Positions 33,468 to 41,222 of a stretch of 64,000 bases of DNA are shown in pieces. Both the position numbers and the translations under genes were made by a program. Source of the stretch: Candidatus Methanoplasma termitum (GTDB taxonomy: Archaea > Thermoplasmatota > Thermoplasmata > Methanomassiliicoccales > Methanomethylophilaceae). The DNA is taken from assembly GCF_000800805.1 (NCBI RefSeq), contig NZ_CP010070.1, positions 620,001 to 684,000 on the forward strand. Reading direction: 5' to 3'. Within the stretch, counting starts at the first letter, position 1, and the number at the start of each line of letters is the position of its first letter. Below the pieces are notes generated by a model. That model was not told the DNA's origin and searched no databases. It worked only from the letters and a program-made list of their open reading frames with translations.

Positions 33468-35180
33468 TCAGATATCTTTGAAGGATTTACCTGAAAGCAA
33501 GGCTTTTAGGGTGTTGGGCACAGATCTTACAGGTATCCTCTTCTGCTCCGTCGTGTCCCTGTCCCTTATCGTAACGGTGCCTTTTGAAGGGCCGCTCAGA
33601 GCCTCATAATCGACGGTGATGCACCACGGCGTACCGACCTCATCCATTCTCGCATATCTTTTTCCTATGGTCCCGGAACCGTCATAGTATGCTTCCATGG
33701 TTGGCGAGTGGATCTTTTCGTATATCTGCTTCGCAAGATCGTCCAATCCGTCCTTTTCCATGAGCGGAAATACGCCGACCTTTATCGGGGCCACTTCAGG
33801 TGCGAGCCTGAGGACGGTGTAATCCTCTTTCTTATCATACGCATATGAGTGCTCGAGCACAGAGTAGAATATCCTGTCCAGCCCGTGGGACGGTTCGATC
33901 ACATGAGGTACGACCCTTTCTCCCGACACCTTCTCGGTCACCTTTACAACCTCGAAGAACTCGTCACCGAGTATTATGTCCTCGCCGCCGACCCTGAGAG
34001 TGAGCTTTCCTCCCTTTATATCGGACGGGCCTTTTGATTCCATCATTTCCGCGATGGCCTTTGCCTTGTCCTTGAATCTTGGGCCGAGGGCCTTGTGCTT
34101 TGCTTTGACCCTGACGACCTCCATTTCCTTCGGTTCATCGAACTTTTTGAAATGAGTGAGTTCCGTACCGGAGAACTCAGCGTGCCTGGAAAGGTCCCAG
34201 CAGCCTCTGTCCGCTATGCCTGTTATCTCTATCCATCCGAACGAGAGGAGAACTTCCGCGTCCCAGCAGTCTGCCGCATAGTGGGCCATCTCGTTTTTAA
34301 GGTGCTGTCTGAATCTCAGCCTCTTCGCATCTATTCCGAGCCTGATCAGGAACTGCTGCGTCGTATAAACGAAATAAGCCAGAACCTTATTGGCGATTAT
34401 TCCTTTTTCGACTGCTTCTCCGACCGTCATGGTCACGGTCTCTGTGCCTGTGTTGGGGACCAGCGTGATCATGTCATTCTCTATTTCGGGGAATCTGCTC
34501 CATCCTTTGTCTGTAGGATCGACGAAGAGTTCGACCTCCATCATGTTGAACTCCCTCATCCTTATCATTCCCTGCCTGGGTGCGATCTCGTTCCTATAGC
34601 CTCTTCCGGTCTGTATGACCCCTAGCGGGAGCTTCTCCCTGTTGTATCTGTATAAGTTGAGATAATTGACGAATATGCCCTGGGCGGTCTCGGGCCTGAG
34701 ATATCCGACCCTTGATGAACCGGGGCCTATGGTCGTCTTGAACATGAGATTGAATTCTTCCACCGGTCCGAGCTTTCCTTTACACTCAAGACATTTGATG
34801 TCATGTTTCACAAAGGCATCGTCAAGCTCCTTTGGTGACAATACATCGGGATTGTCAAAGAATTCTTTTACAAGGTGGTCTGCCCTGAAAGCCGACTGGC
34901 ATTTTGTACAGTATGTGATCAGATCGGAGAATTCATCGACGTGTCCGGATGCCTTGAACACCTCTCTGGGGTTGACCGTTTCGGAATCGATCTCGATGAA
35001 CCCCTCTCTTCCTCTGTATATGTCTCTCCACACTTCGACGATGTTGTTCCTCATATTGGAACCGAGCGGCCCGTAGTCGAACATGCCTGCCACACCGCCG
35101 TATATCTCAAAGGACGGCCAGATGAACCCTCTGCGCTTGCAGAGGGACAGTAACTCGTTGCTGTTGACCTCGTTATTCAT
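33468..35180 (-). CDS. glyS: Glycyl-tRNA synthetase (dimeric, class II)
   Basis: 570 residues, the archaeal/eukaryotic alpha2 type. Visible parts: N-terminal RGFIWPSFEIYGGVAGMFDYGPLG, motif 2 YRNEIAPRQGMIRMREF, motif 3 region EPSHGLDRIFYSVLEHS, and the anticodon-binding domain APIKVGVFPLMEKDGLDDLAKQIYEK. A Cys pair in YCTKC and in CLECKGK suggests a zinc ribbon in the insertion. Overlaps the upstream four-CBS gene by 8 bases, so the two are co-translated. Confidence 0.96.
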   Translation of the reverse strand: MNNEVNSNELLSLCKRRGFIWPSFEIYGGVAGMFDYGPLGSNMRNNIVEVWRDIYRGREGFIEIDSETVNPREVFKASGHVDEFSDLITYCTKCQSAFRADHLVKEFFDNPDVLSPKELDDAFVKHDIKCLECKGKLGPVEEFNLMFKTTIGPGSSRVGYLRPETAQGIFVNYLNLYRYNREKLPLGVIQTGRGYRNEIAPRQGMIRMREFNMMEVELFVDPTDKGWSRFPEIENDMITLVPNTGTETVTMTVGEAVEKGIIANKVLAYFVYTTQQFLIRLGIDAKRLRFRQHLKNEMAHYAADCWDAEVLLSFGWIEITGIADRGCWDLSRHAEFSGTELTHFKKFDEPKEMEVVRVKAKHKALGPRFKDKAKAIAEMMESKGPSDIKGGKLTLRVGGEDIILGDEFFEVVKVTEKVSGERVVPHVIEPSHGLDRIFYSVLEHSYAYDKKEDYTVLRLAPEVAPIKVGVFPLMEKDGLDDLAKQIYEKIHSPTMEAYYDGSGTIGKRYARMDEVGTPWCITVDYEALSGPSKGTVTIRDRDTTEQKRIPVRSVPNTLKALLSGKSFKDI

Positions 35181-36018
35181 TGATATTACCTGTTAGTGCG
35201 CATAGAACATCGACATCGTAGATCATTCCGATCAGCTCATCCTTGGTCCCATAGACGGGGAGCTGTCCGAAGTCGTTTTCCGTCATTATTCGGGCAACGT
35301 CATTCAGTGGGGTCTTCTTAAAGACGGCCTTCGGAGATTTGACCATGTAGTGGCTTACAGTGGTCTCGTTGGGGATCTGTTTGTCGATCATTGCATAGAA
35401 CAGCGGCAGGACATTCCTATAGCCTGCGAGTTCTGTGTCTTTTACTCCCAAGCGCGCCATAGCCTCAGCGTCTGCGGTCTGGTCGCTGAAGAGGTCACGG
35501 TCCGTCAGTATCCCGACAAGTTTTCCCTTTATATCCAGGACAGGGACGGCGGAAACATCGCTTATCCTCATTGCCACCACAGTATATGCGAGAGGTTCGC
35601 CCTCGTATGCGGTCACACATTTCGTTCTGATCGCATCTTCTGCGGTCATGGAGGTCCTCATCTCGCCGATCTCTATTAAAAGATCTGTCGGCGTAACGAT
35701 CCCTACAAGCTTTCCGTCCTCGATGACGGGGAGTCTGTGTATTCTTTTTTGGGCGAATATCCTTGCCGCTTCGACGATGCTTTCGTTCGGAGTTATCGTG
35801 ATGCAGTCCTTCTTCATTATCAGAGATAACTGATCTTCATCGAATTTCCTGAAAATATCCCTTCTGGAAACGATACCCATAAGTTTGCCATCTGATGCGC
35901 GCACCACTGGGAGTCCGGTCAGCTTGTTCCTGACCATCATGTTTATCGCATCGCTGCGACTTCCCGGTACCTCGACCACTATTGGTGCCGCGATCATTAT
36001 GTCCGCCACTGTTTTCAT
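35173..36018 (-). CDS. Four-CBS-domain protein coupled to glyS
   Basis: 281 residues from ATG 36018 (MKTVADIMIAAP; an upstream in-frame ATG at 36060 adds a non-CBS stretch). Four CBS motifs make the whole protein: VADIMIAAPIVVEV, DCITITPNESIVEAARIF, RTKCVTAYEGEPLAYTVVAM, VSHYMVKSPKAVFKKTPL. Such proteins bind adenine nucleotides or AdoMet and regulate partners. Its stop overlaps the glyS start by 8 bases, making a functional link with the synthetase or translation plausible. No catalytic domain is attached. Confidence 0.85.
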   Translation of the reverse strand: MKTVADIMIAAPIVVEVPGSRSDAINMMVRNKLTGLPVVRASDGKLMGIVSRRDIFRKFDEDQLSLIMKKDCITITPNESIVEAARIFAQKRIHRLPVIEDGKLVGIVTPTDLLIEIGEMRTSMTAEDAIRTKCVTAYEGEPLAYTVVAMRISDVSAVPVLDIKGKLVGILTDRDLFSDQTADAEAMARLGVKDTELAGYRNVLPLFYAMIDKQIPNETTVSHYMVKSPKAVFKKTPLNDVARIMTENDFGQLPVYGTKDELIGMIYDVDVLCALTGNINE

Positions 36019-36130
36019 CCTGAATCGACCTCTAAAGATCTCACCAAAGAGAAAAGCCAAAACTTTCCGTATGATGATTCTGGCGGGTTATTCGTCTTTA
36101 GGTAATTAAGTGTAATTGATGTGGCACGGA

Positions 36131-36580
36131 TTATTCGCTTACATCGACGTGCGCTTTGGCCACCATCACAGGACATTTTGCGTTTTGGATTATCTTCTCC
36201 GCAACACTTCCCATTAGGAGTTTAGATATTCCTGTCCTTCCGAGAGTGCCCATGACTATCAGGTCGTATCCCCCGCTCTCGGCTTCCTGAAGGATCACCT
36301 TCGGCGGTATCCCCTCGATCAATTTTTCCTCTATCTCTACACCTGCCGCATCGGCTTTTTCTTTAACGTAGCCGGTTGCGTACCTGCCTTCTTTCTCAAG
36401 CGTCTCGTAAATATTGACCAGCGCGGTGTCCATCGGCGAACTTGTGTAAACAGATCTGTCAAGAACATACAATGCCGTGATCCTTCCCCCTGTCAAAGCC
36501 GCCAGCTCTATTGCTTTCTCCACTGCATATTTCGTGAATTCGCTACCGTCCGTGGGTAAAAGTATCTTTTTGAAGTTCAT
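36131..36580 (-). CDS. Universal stress protein (UspA family)
   Basis: 149 residues. N-terminal ILLPTDGSEFTKYAVEKAIELA and the ATP-binding signature MGTLGRTGISKLLMGSVAEKI (G-x2-G-x9-G-S) mark the ATP-binding USP subtype. A dimeric stress or energy sensor; one base separates its start from the amidohydrolase stop, so it is co-transcribed as the downstream gene. Specific role unknown. Confidence 0.93.
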   Translation of the reverse strand: MNFKKILLPTDGSEFTKYAVEKAIELAALTGGRITALYVLDRSVYTSSPMDTALVNIYETLEKEGRYATGYVKEKADAAGVEIEEKLIEGIPPKVILQEAESGGYDLIVMGTLGRTGISKLLMGSVAEKIIQNAKCPVMVAKAHVDVSE

Positions 36581-36581
36581 T

Positions 36582-37619
36582 TCATCTCCTCTTTTTTGGT
36601 TTATACCTGAACACCGGATCTCTGCTCGAGAGGATCCCGTCGTGGGGTCCGGCGAGGGGGAACACAGTCAGTTCTGCCGTCATTCCAGCGGATACGTGGA
36701 TTTTATTATTCGGATATAATATCTTTCTTCCGTTCGTTATCATTTGGCTCAAAATATCCTCTGCCGAACCCCCCTGAGAAAGAAGGACCTCCTTGAATGC
36801 ATTTGCCTCGGCCCGCATGTCCGGGCTGCAAAGCATGGCGTTATCGGTGCCCATTGCGATATCGACGCCACATTCAGACATCCTTTTAAGCGGGGGAGTC
36901 TTTTTAAAATACCGATTGGATCTGACGCAAACCACTATCGGGACCTCCGCCTCGGCGCATTTCAGGAGGTCTGAGTCGGTCGCCTCCACCATATGCACAA
37001 CGAACGCGGGATCCAGGGAGAGGATGAAGTCGATGTCCTCCCTCACCCTTTCGCTGGCGTGTATCGAGAATATCTTCCTTTGTTCTCTTGTCTGGTCGGC
37101 AACCTTCTCGATATATGCGTGATCCACATCGGAGATGCTTGATAGGCCTATTCCGTCTGCGACCTTCAGGATACGGGATACTTCCTTTTGGTCATATTCC
37201 TTGCTCAGCGGCCTTCCCAGTATTACCGCTTCCGGGCAGGCCTTTCTCAAGGCTATGCATCCTTTTTCGCCGCCTTCTCTGAAATCAATGAAAGTTCCTA
37301 TCCCATTGCTGCGGGATGTTTCCGCATAGCCTGTCATGTTCTTAATGAGGTCATTCTCCCCAAGGGCCCTCAGGTACATATGCTTAAGACCGTTCGGGGG
37401 GGTGACCAGCTCTTCTATCGTCAGTCCCTGCGGTATCTTCAGACCGGCGTCCGCACAATGTGTATGTGCATTAACAAGCGGAGGCACCACCAGGCCGGCT
37501 GCGACCGGTCTTTGAGGGGGGACTCCTTCCTCGATGGAAGCCACGACCCCTTCCTCTATGCAGACGTATCCGTCGATAATGCCGTCTTCTGTGAGAACAG
37601 AGCTGCCCAATACATCCAT
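36582..37619 (-). CDS. Amidohydrolase family protein (TRZ/ATZ deaminase-like)
   Basis: 345 residues. Metal-binding motif PLVNAHTHCAD (His52, His54), later His in FSIHASE and FVVHMVE, and the conserved Asp in AMGTDNAM. The beta-barrel N- and C-terminal parts (GIIDGYVCIEEGVVASI; AELTVFPLAG) frame a TIM barrel. Related enzymes deaminate or hydrolyse cyclic amidines such as cytosine, guanine or S-adenosylhomocysteine; at 345 residues it is shorter than SAH deaminase and the substrate cannot be read. Head gene of a two-gene unit with UspA. Confidence 0.85.
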   Translation of the reverse strand: MDVLGSSVLTEDGIIDGYVCIEEGVVASIEEGVPPQRPVAAGLVVPPLVNAHTHCADAGLKIPQGLTIEELVTPPNGLKHMYLRALGENDLIKNMTGYAETSRSNGIGTFIDFREGGEKGCIALRKACPEAVILGRPLSKEYDQKEVSRILKVADGIGLSSISDVDHAYIEKVADQTREQRKIFSIHASERVREDIDFILSLDPAFVVHMVEATDSDLLKCAEAEVPIVVCVRSNRYFKKTPPLKRMSECGVDIAMGTDNAMLCSPDMRAEANAFKEVLLSQGGSAEDILSQMITNGRKILYPNNKIHVSAGMTAELTVFPLAGPHDGILSSRDPVFRYKPKKRR

Positions 37620-37713
37620 GCCAGAAGTATAGATTCGCTAATATAAATTGACTCCAGCTTGTGTTGGAAACGTTAAAATACTAACATGGATTCTTCGACC
37701 GCAGGTGTTAAAC

Positions 37714-37881
37714 ATGCCACCAAAAGTAAATGCAGCAGAATGTGTAGCGTGCGGATCATGCGCAGATGTTTGCCCCCAGGATGCAATAACAATTGATGAT
37801 ATAGCTGTTATCGATGCAAGCAAATGTGTCGACTGCGGTGCATGCGTCGACGAGTGTCCTCCGGGCGCAATAACAGAATGA
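37714..37881 (+). CDS. 2[4Fe-4S] ferredoxin
   Basis: 55 residues from ATG 37714 with AGGTG at 37703-37707 as Shine-Dalgarno. Two classical cluster motifs: [12 protein letters not shown] and [12 protein letters not shown]. This is the small low-potential clostridial-type ferredoxin; in methanogens it carries electrons among formylmethanofuran- or acetyl-CoA-type systems, heterodisulfide reductase and reductases. A TATA-like TTAAAATAC lies at about 37674-37682. It is convergent with an FNR-type reductase at 37968, a plausible partner. Confidence 0.95.
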   Translation: MPPKVNAAECVACGSCADVCPQDAITIDDIAVIDASKCVDCGACVDECPPGAITE

Positions 37882-37967
37882 TCTCCTCGGAGGTCCGAAA
37901 ACTGAAATCAGCGGCCTGTCCGCTGATACAAACAACTTCCCTCCCGGTTTTTAAAAAAAGTCATCAT

Positions 37968-38903
37968 TTAAGCCCAGTACGGCTTCTTCACAAATTTGTA
38001 TGCGCTGATCACTGCGGTGGCAGCTTCTCCGCAGGCAGTAATTATCTGTTTGTACTTTCCGGGATAATCAACTACGTCCCCGCAGGCGAATATCCCGTGG
38101 CGGTTGGTAAGCATATCAAATGTTACCTTGACCAATCCTTCAGAAGTAAGGTCTATCCCCCAATTCTTAAGATCCGTTAGGTCGGAATCTATCCCGATGT
38201 TGATGACGGCAAGGTCGGCAGGAATATCAAAGACCTTCCCTGCCTGATCCAGAGTTATGCTCTCCAGCTCATCTGTGCCGTTGAATGACACAACATTTGT
38301 GTTCATTATGGTCTTTATGTTGCTGTGGTTCAAATCATAAACGTTCGATTCGTCGGCTCTGAACTCGGCCCTTCTGTGTACTATCGCAGTATCTGTCACG
38401 GAATCTGCGATCAGCGCCATCTCTATTGCGCTGTTGCCGCCGCCGAACAATACGACCTTCTTTCCGACGAGCTCTTCCTTTACGGGCAAGACGTAAGATA
38501 CGCCCTTGCCTGTTAGTTCCGCCTCGCCCTTGCAGCCCATCTTTTTCGGATGGAAGCTTCCCATGCCTATTGCGATGATGACCGACTTTGTGTGATAGGT
38601 ATTCTTGGTCGTTACTAAGACCAGCTCCTTTTCGCCATTGTTTATCTCTTTGACCTTTTCCATCTCGCGTATGTCGCAACCGAGGGATTCGGTCTGAGCA
38701 TACAATCTGTCAGATAATTTCCTAGCCTGAACCGTCTCGAATCCGGGATAATTCCTTATCCCTTTCTCCGGGTACAGACTTGTAAGCTGGCCGCCGACGC
38801 GTCCAGCCTCGATTATCAGGGTGTCCATCATCTTCGACCGGGCGTAGATTCCTGCGGTCAATCCACCGGGGCCGGCGCCGATAATGATTAGATCGTAGCT
38901 CAT
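37968..38903 (-). CDS. Ferredoxin--NADP+ reductase type 2 (TrxR-like, no redox CxxC)
   Basis: 311 residues. FAD motif IIIGAGPGGLTAGIYARSK and NADPH motif VVLFGGGNSAIEMAL give the thioredoxin-reductase fold, but the CxxC redox pair expected between them is missing (GVSYVLPVKEEL). The sequence instead follows the YumC-type reductases: SLYPEKGIRNYPGFETVQA, VHRRAEFRADE, LKNWGIDLTSEGLVKV and FACGDVVDYPGKYKQIITACGEAATAV. Such enzymes move electrons between NADP(H) and ferredoxin or flavodoxin. It would often be mis-annotated TrxB. A TATAAAATA box is 24 bases upstream. Confidence 0.85.
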   Translation of the reverse strand: MSYDLIIIGAGPGGLTAGIYARSKMMDTLIIEAGRVGGQLTSLYPEKGIRNYPGFETVQARKLSDRLYAQTESLGCDIREMEKVKEINNGEKELVLVTTKNTYHTKSVIIAIGMGSFHPKKMGCKGEAELTGKGVSYVLPVKEELVGKKVVLFGGGNSAIEMALIADSVTDTAIVHRRAEFRADESNVYDLNHSNIKTIMNTNVVSFNGTDELESITLDQAGKVFDIPADLAVINIGIDSDLTDLKNWGIDLTSEGLVKVTFDMLTNRHGIFACGDVVDYPGKYKQIITACGEAATAVISAYKFVKKPYWA

Positions 38904-38926
38904 TTCAGGGTCGTATCGATTATCTG

Positions 38927-38935
38927 TATAAAATA
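38927..38935 (-). promoter_or_regulatory. TATA box of the FNR-type reductase gene
   Basis: TATAAAATA on the plus strand (TATTTTATA reading leftward), 24-32 bases before the ATG at 38903: leaderless or near-leaderless. Confidence 0.55.
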
Positions 38936-39010
38936 GTGTTCTGTCAAAATATTGCTTACTGATTGTTTTTCTTTAACAACGCTTCATTTTTTAAGTTTTT
39001 TAGTACTGAA

Positions 39011-39067
39011 TTCGTAAAAATGTTACGAAGAATGCAACGTCCGCTGAATCAGACCGCATATATTTTT
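39011..39067 (+). promoter_or_regulatory. Palindrome and TATA box upstream of the Cys-rich PAS gene
   Basis: TTCGTAA (39011-39017) and TTACGAA (39023-39029) form a perfect 7-bp inverted repeat with a 5-nt spacer; TATATTTTT follows at 39059-39067, 23-31 bases before the ATG at 39090. Candidate operator plus promoter. Confidence 0.45.
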
Positions 39068-39089
39068 GAATTTGCACAAATGATTTATT

Positions 39090-39479
39090 ATGCTGTACCG
39101 CAATGTGCATCCCATCATGGGCGTCAATGAAATTTCCGCAGAAAGTCTTCTGAATTTGATATTGGACAAAGTAGATGACATGATAATCATCAACGATCGG
39201 GACAGGGCAATAATATGGATGAACCGCGCCGCCCAGCGCGGCCTCTGTGTTGATATCGAAAATGTCGTGGGAATGAAATGCTATAAGCTTTTCGGAGCGA
39301 CCTGCTGCTGCGACAACTGTGTAGCCAACCATACTCTGGGAGGCCCTCATCGCTGCGGATGTAAATTCAAGTGCACGAATAAGACGGGCGAGTTCATATG
39401 CGAACCTGTTCCATACTACAAGGACGGAAAGCTGAAAGTGGTCGTTCAACACATTCGCCCAATCAACAAAAACGAATAA
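39090..39479 (+). CDS. Stand-alone PAS domain protein with cysteine cluster
   Basis: 129 residues. A PAS fold is suggested by LNLILDKVDDMIIINDRDRAIIWMNRAAQ followed by a GMKCYKLF helix and the final EPVPYYKDGKLKVVVQHIRP strands. Ten cysteines: 53, 64, 72, 73, 74, 77, 89, 91, 95 and 104. Several PAS domains carry a CYKLF...CxxC element at this place, but the CCC run plus CGCKFKC is denser than usual and could hold a metal or Fe-S centre. No kinase or output domain is attached, so it would act as a small redox or metal sensor through a partner. Probably leaderless. Confidence 0.7.
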   Translation: MLYRNVHPIMGVNEISAESLLNLILDKVDDMIIINDRDRAIIWMNRAAQRGLCVDIENVVGMKCYKLFGATCCCDNCVANHTLGGPHRCGCKFKCTNKTGEFICEPVPYYKDGKLKVVVQHIRPINKNE

Positions 39480-39504
39480 ATAGCAATATACGATACTCTG
39501 GCTT

Positions 39505-39618
39505 GTGATAATCGAAATAGCTACAATGCCGGAATTCTATCTCAGCATGATAGTTGTGATATGCTTCGCGGCCACCTTACTGATCACAAACAAGGTCAAG
39601 AGACCTAAAGAAGAATGA
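39505..39618 (+). CDS. Single-span membrane microprotein (30-37 residues)
   Basis: An uninterrupted short frame: GTG 39505 gives 37 residues, ATG 39526 gives 30. The product begins MPEFYLSM, has one hydrophobic helix (IVVICFAATLLIT) and ends with a basic/acidic tail NKVKRPKEE, a typical single-span topology with the C-terminus inside. It is flanked by the PAS gene 26 bases upstream and the flavin-type gene 68 bases downstream. No family recognised; supported only by codon structure and topology. Confidence 0.4.
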   Translation: MIIEIATMPEFYLSMIVVICFAATLLITNKVKRPKEE

Positions 39619-39685
39619 AGTTCCCGACACATCCGTTGTTAAAGGACCGTTCATAAAATATACCTGTAATCGGATTTCTCTGCAG

Positions 39686-40093
39686 GTGGAAAAAGTGGCA
39701 AACATTCCAAGCAATGTACTTGAAGTACTCAAAGCCAAAGGAACAACCAAGGTCCTCGTTACAGCATCTAAAGACGCCAAACCGCATGCGATCGTTGCCG
39801 GCAGCATAGTTTCTCCGGCGGCGGACACAATGGTGGTCGGGGAGATCCTGATGAAAACGTCGGCAAAGAATCTTAAAGAGAACGCCAAAGCAGCATTCCT
39901 GATCTCAGCCGGAAAGGATGCATATAATATCGATTGCACAGCAAAGGCTCGCCTTGACAGCGGCCCGGAGCTTGATGCTATGAACAAAGAGCTCGCGGCA
40001 ATGAAACTCAAAGCGGCAGCTGTTTGGGTCTTCAAAGTCGACGCTGTCTTCGAGCAGGGTGCGTCCCCGAAAGCGGGAACAAAGATAGCCTAA
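39686..40093 (+). CDS. Pyridoxamine 5'-phosphate oxidase-like flavin-binding protein
   Basis: 135 residues, GTG start. A compact FMN-binding split-barrel protein: VLEVLKAKGTTKVLVTASKDAKPHAIVAGSI, MVVGEILMKTSAKNLKENAKAAFLIS, and the AVWVFKVDAVFEQGASPKAGTKI end are typical of short PNPOx-like proteins in methanogens. Family members bind FMN or F420 and reduce small substrates; specific activity is unknown. The following membrane protein gene is 59 bases away and probably co-transcribed. Confidence 0.8.
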   Translation: MEKVANIPSNVLEVLKAKGTTKVLVTASKDAKPHAIVAGSIVSPAADTMVVGEILMKTSAKNLKENAKAAFLISAGKDAYNIDCTAKARLDSGPELDAMNKELAAMKLKAAAVWVFKVDAVFEQGASPKAGTKIA

Positions 40094-40152
40094 GATACGT
40101 CACCAAACCCCTTTCCAATACCTTTCTTATAAATTCTGAAGCAGGTGATCCG

Positions 40153-40374
40153 TTGGCCCTTGAAAAACAGAGAAGAAACAACAAGATTATGATGGCGATA
40201 GGCGTGATCGTCGCCGTGATCGGTTTTGCTGCCTACTTCAAGGTCGGCCAGATGGCAGGCGTCCTGCTGATGATCCTGGGTGCGGCGATAGTCGTGATAA
40301 CCTCTTCGATATCCGGCATATTTTACAGAATAGAAATGAAAGAGCTGCTGGATAAGCGCAAAAGAACTAAATGA
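40153..40374 (+). CDS. Small two-helix membrane protein
   Basis: 73 residues from TTG 40153, preceded by a perfect GGTGATC Shine-Dalgarno at 40144-40150. The rest of the longer open frame upstream overlaps the preceding gene and is not coding. Two hydrophobic helices (about 13-31 and 36-55: MMAIGVIVAVIGFAAYF and AGVLLMILGAAIVVITSSI) are flanked by basic segments (EKQRRNNK at the start, DKRKRTK at the end). Unknown function. Confidence 0.65.
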   Translation: MALEKQRRNNKIMMAIGVIVAVIGFAAYFKVGQMAGVLLMILGAAIVVITSSISGIFYRIEMKELLDKRKRTK

Positions 40375-40403
40375 AAGTAAAAAGTTTGGGTTAAGAAAGA
40401 GAT

Positions 40404-40613
40404 TTAGAATCTCCTTCTGTCGTTGCTTCTTCCGCCTTCCGGCTGGTGTTTCTTGAAGCAATCCCTGCAGTAGACCGGTCTTCCCTGTGTGGGTTTGAAC
40501 GGTACTTCGCACTCGGCGCTGCAATCCGAGCATTTTGTTTTGAAATATTCCTTGGGCTGATCCCTGCGGTCTCCGCCGCCCCTGTATCCGCCGCCACTGT
40601 TTCCGTAGGCCAT
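40404..40613 (-). CDS. Small CxxC-type zinc-binding protein with Gly/Arg-rich N-terminus
   Basis: 69 residues from ATG 40613, with AGAGGA six bases upstream (an ATG at 40619 is too close to it). GNSGGGYRGGGDRRD is an RGG-like, RNA-binding-type tail; then two Cys-x2-Cys knuckles, CSDCSAEC and CRDCFKKH, spaced by VPFKPTQGRPVY. This is a widespread archaeal and bacterial zinc-ribbon pattern of unknown function, plausibly nucleic-acid binding. Ends RSNDRRRF. Confidence 0.8.
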   Translation of the reverse strand: MAYGNSGGGYRGGGDRRDQPKEYFKTKCSDCSAECEVPFKPTQGRPVYCRDCFKKHQPEGGRSNDRRRF

Positions 40614-40786
40614 TTTCATTCCTCTTTTTTTATTAGGTCTTCCCAATACTCTACCTTTACCTCTTCAACGATGGACCGGGCGCAATATTTGAATGCCTAT
40701 CTGCTGAACATATCATTTAGTTTATATACGTTACTATAAAACCAGAGTCTGTAATATTTATTTTTAAAAGGTTTGGGCAAAAAACT

Positions 40787-41020
40787 TCAGATATCTCTGT
40801 CTTTCAGGGCGCTTTTTAATATCGCTACTTCTTCATCGGAGAGGGTTATTCCTTTCCCCATCTTCTCTCCGTCGGGGGACCATTCTCTGATATCATACTT
40901 CGGATCCCTGTCGTTCCAACTGATCAGATTCAGTTCTTTCGTCCAGCCTTTGGACGATTCCGAGAGGACCGCTATCTTCTCTACAATCTCATATTTGAAC
41001 TCTACCGGCATGGGGCTCAC
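40787..41020 (-). CDS. PC4/YdbC-like ssDNA-binding protein
   Basis: 77 residues (ATG 41020; an internal ATG three codons on is possible). Matches the YdbC/PC4 fold: KYEIVEKIAVLSESSKGWTKELNLISWNDRDPKYDIREWSPDGEKMGKGITLSDEEVAIL, including the conserved GWTKELN and KYDIR...W.P segments. PC4-like proteins dimerise and bind single-stranded DNA or RNA; in prokaryotes they may affect transcription or replication. Monocistronic. Confidence 0.88.
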   Translation of the reverse strand: MSPMPVEFKYEIVEKIAVLSESSKGWTKELNLISWNDRDPKYDIREWSPDGEKMGKGITLSDEEVAILKSALKDRDI

Positions 41021-41222
41021 TCTTTAAAAAAACATTACGCTCTTATAGTATATAATGAGATAGGAATAAAGAAAAGAAAAATATAGAGACAAAAAAAGTA
41101 GAAAAATTAACCAAATAAAGAGAAGGGGATCATACTTTATCGTTCAAACAAAAGACCCAGCAGTCAAAAAATTGAACTTTTATCAATATAATATAAATAC
41201 CTGAAATTCACTCACACAATTT

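Noticed and set aside
37968-38903. Thioredoxin reductase (trxB)
   Set aside because: The CxxC motif between FAD and NADPH domains is absent and the C-terminal part follows ferredoxin-NADP+ reductase type 2.
41021-41222. Purine-rich A/G tract between PC4-like and membrane protein genes
   Set aside because: Looked for a small gene, CRISPR leader or RNA; only a promoter-like TATA near 41180-41195 is convincing.
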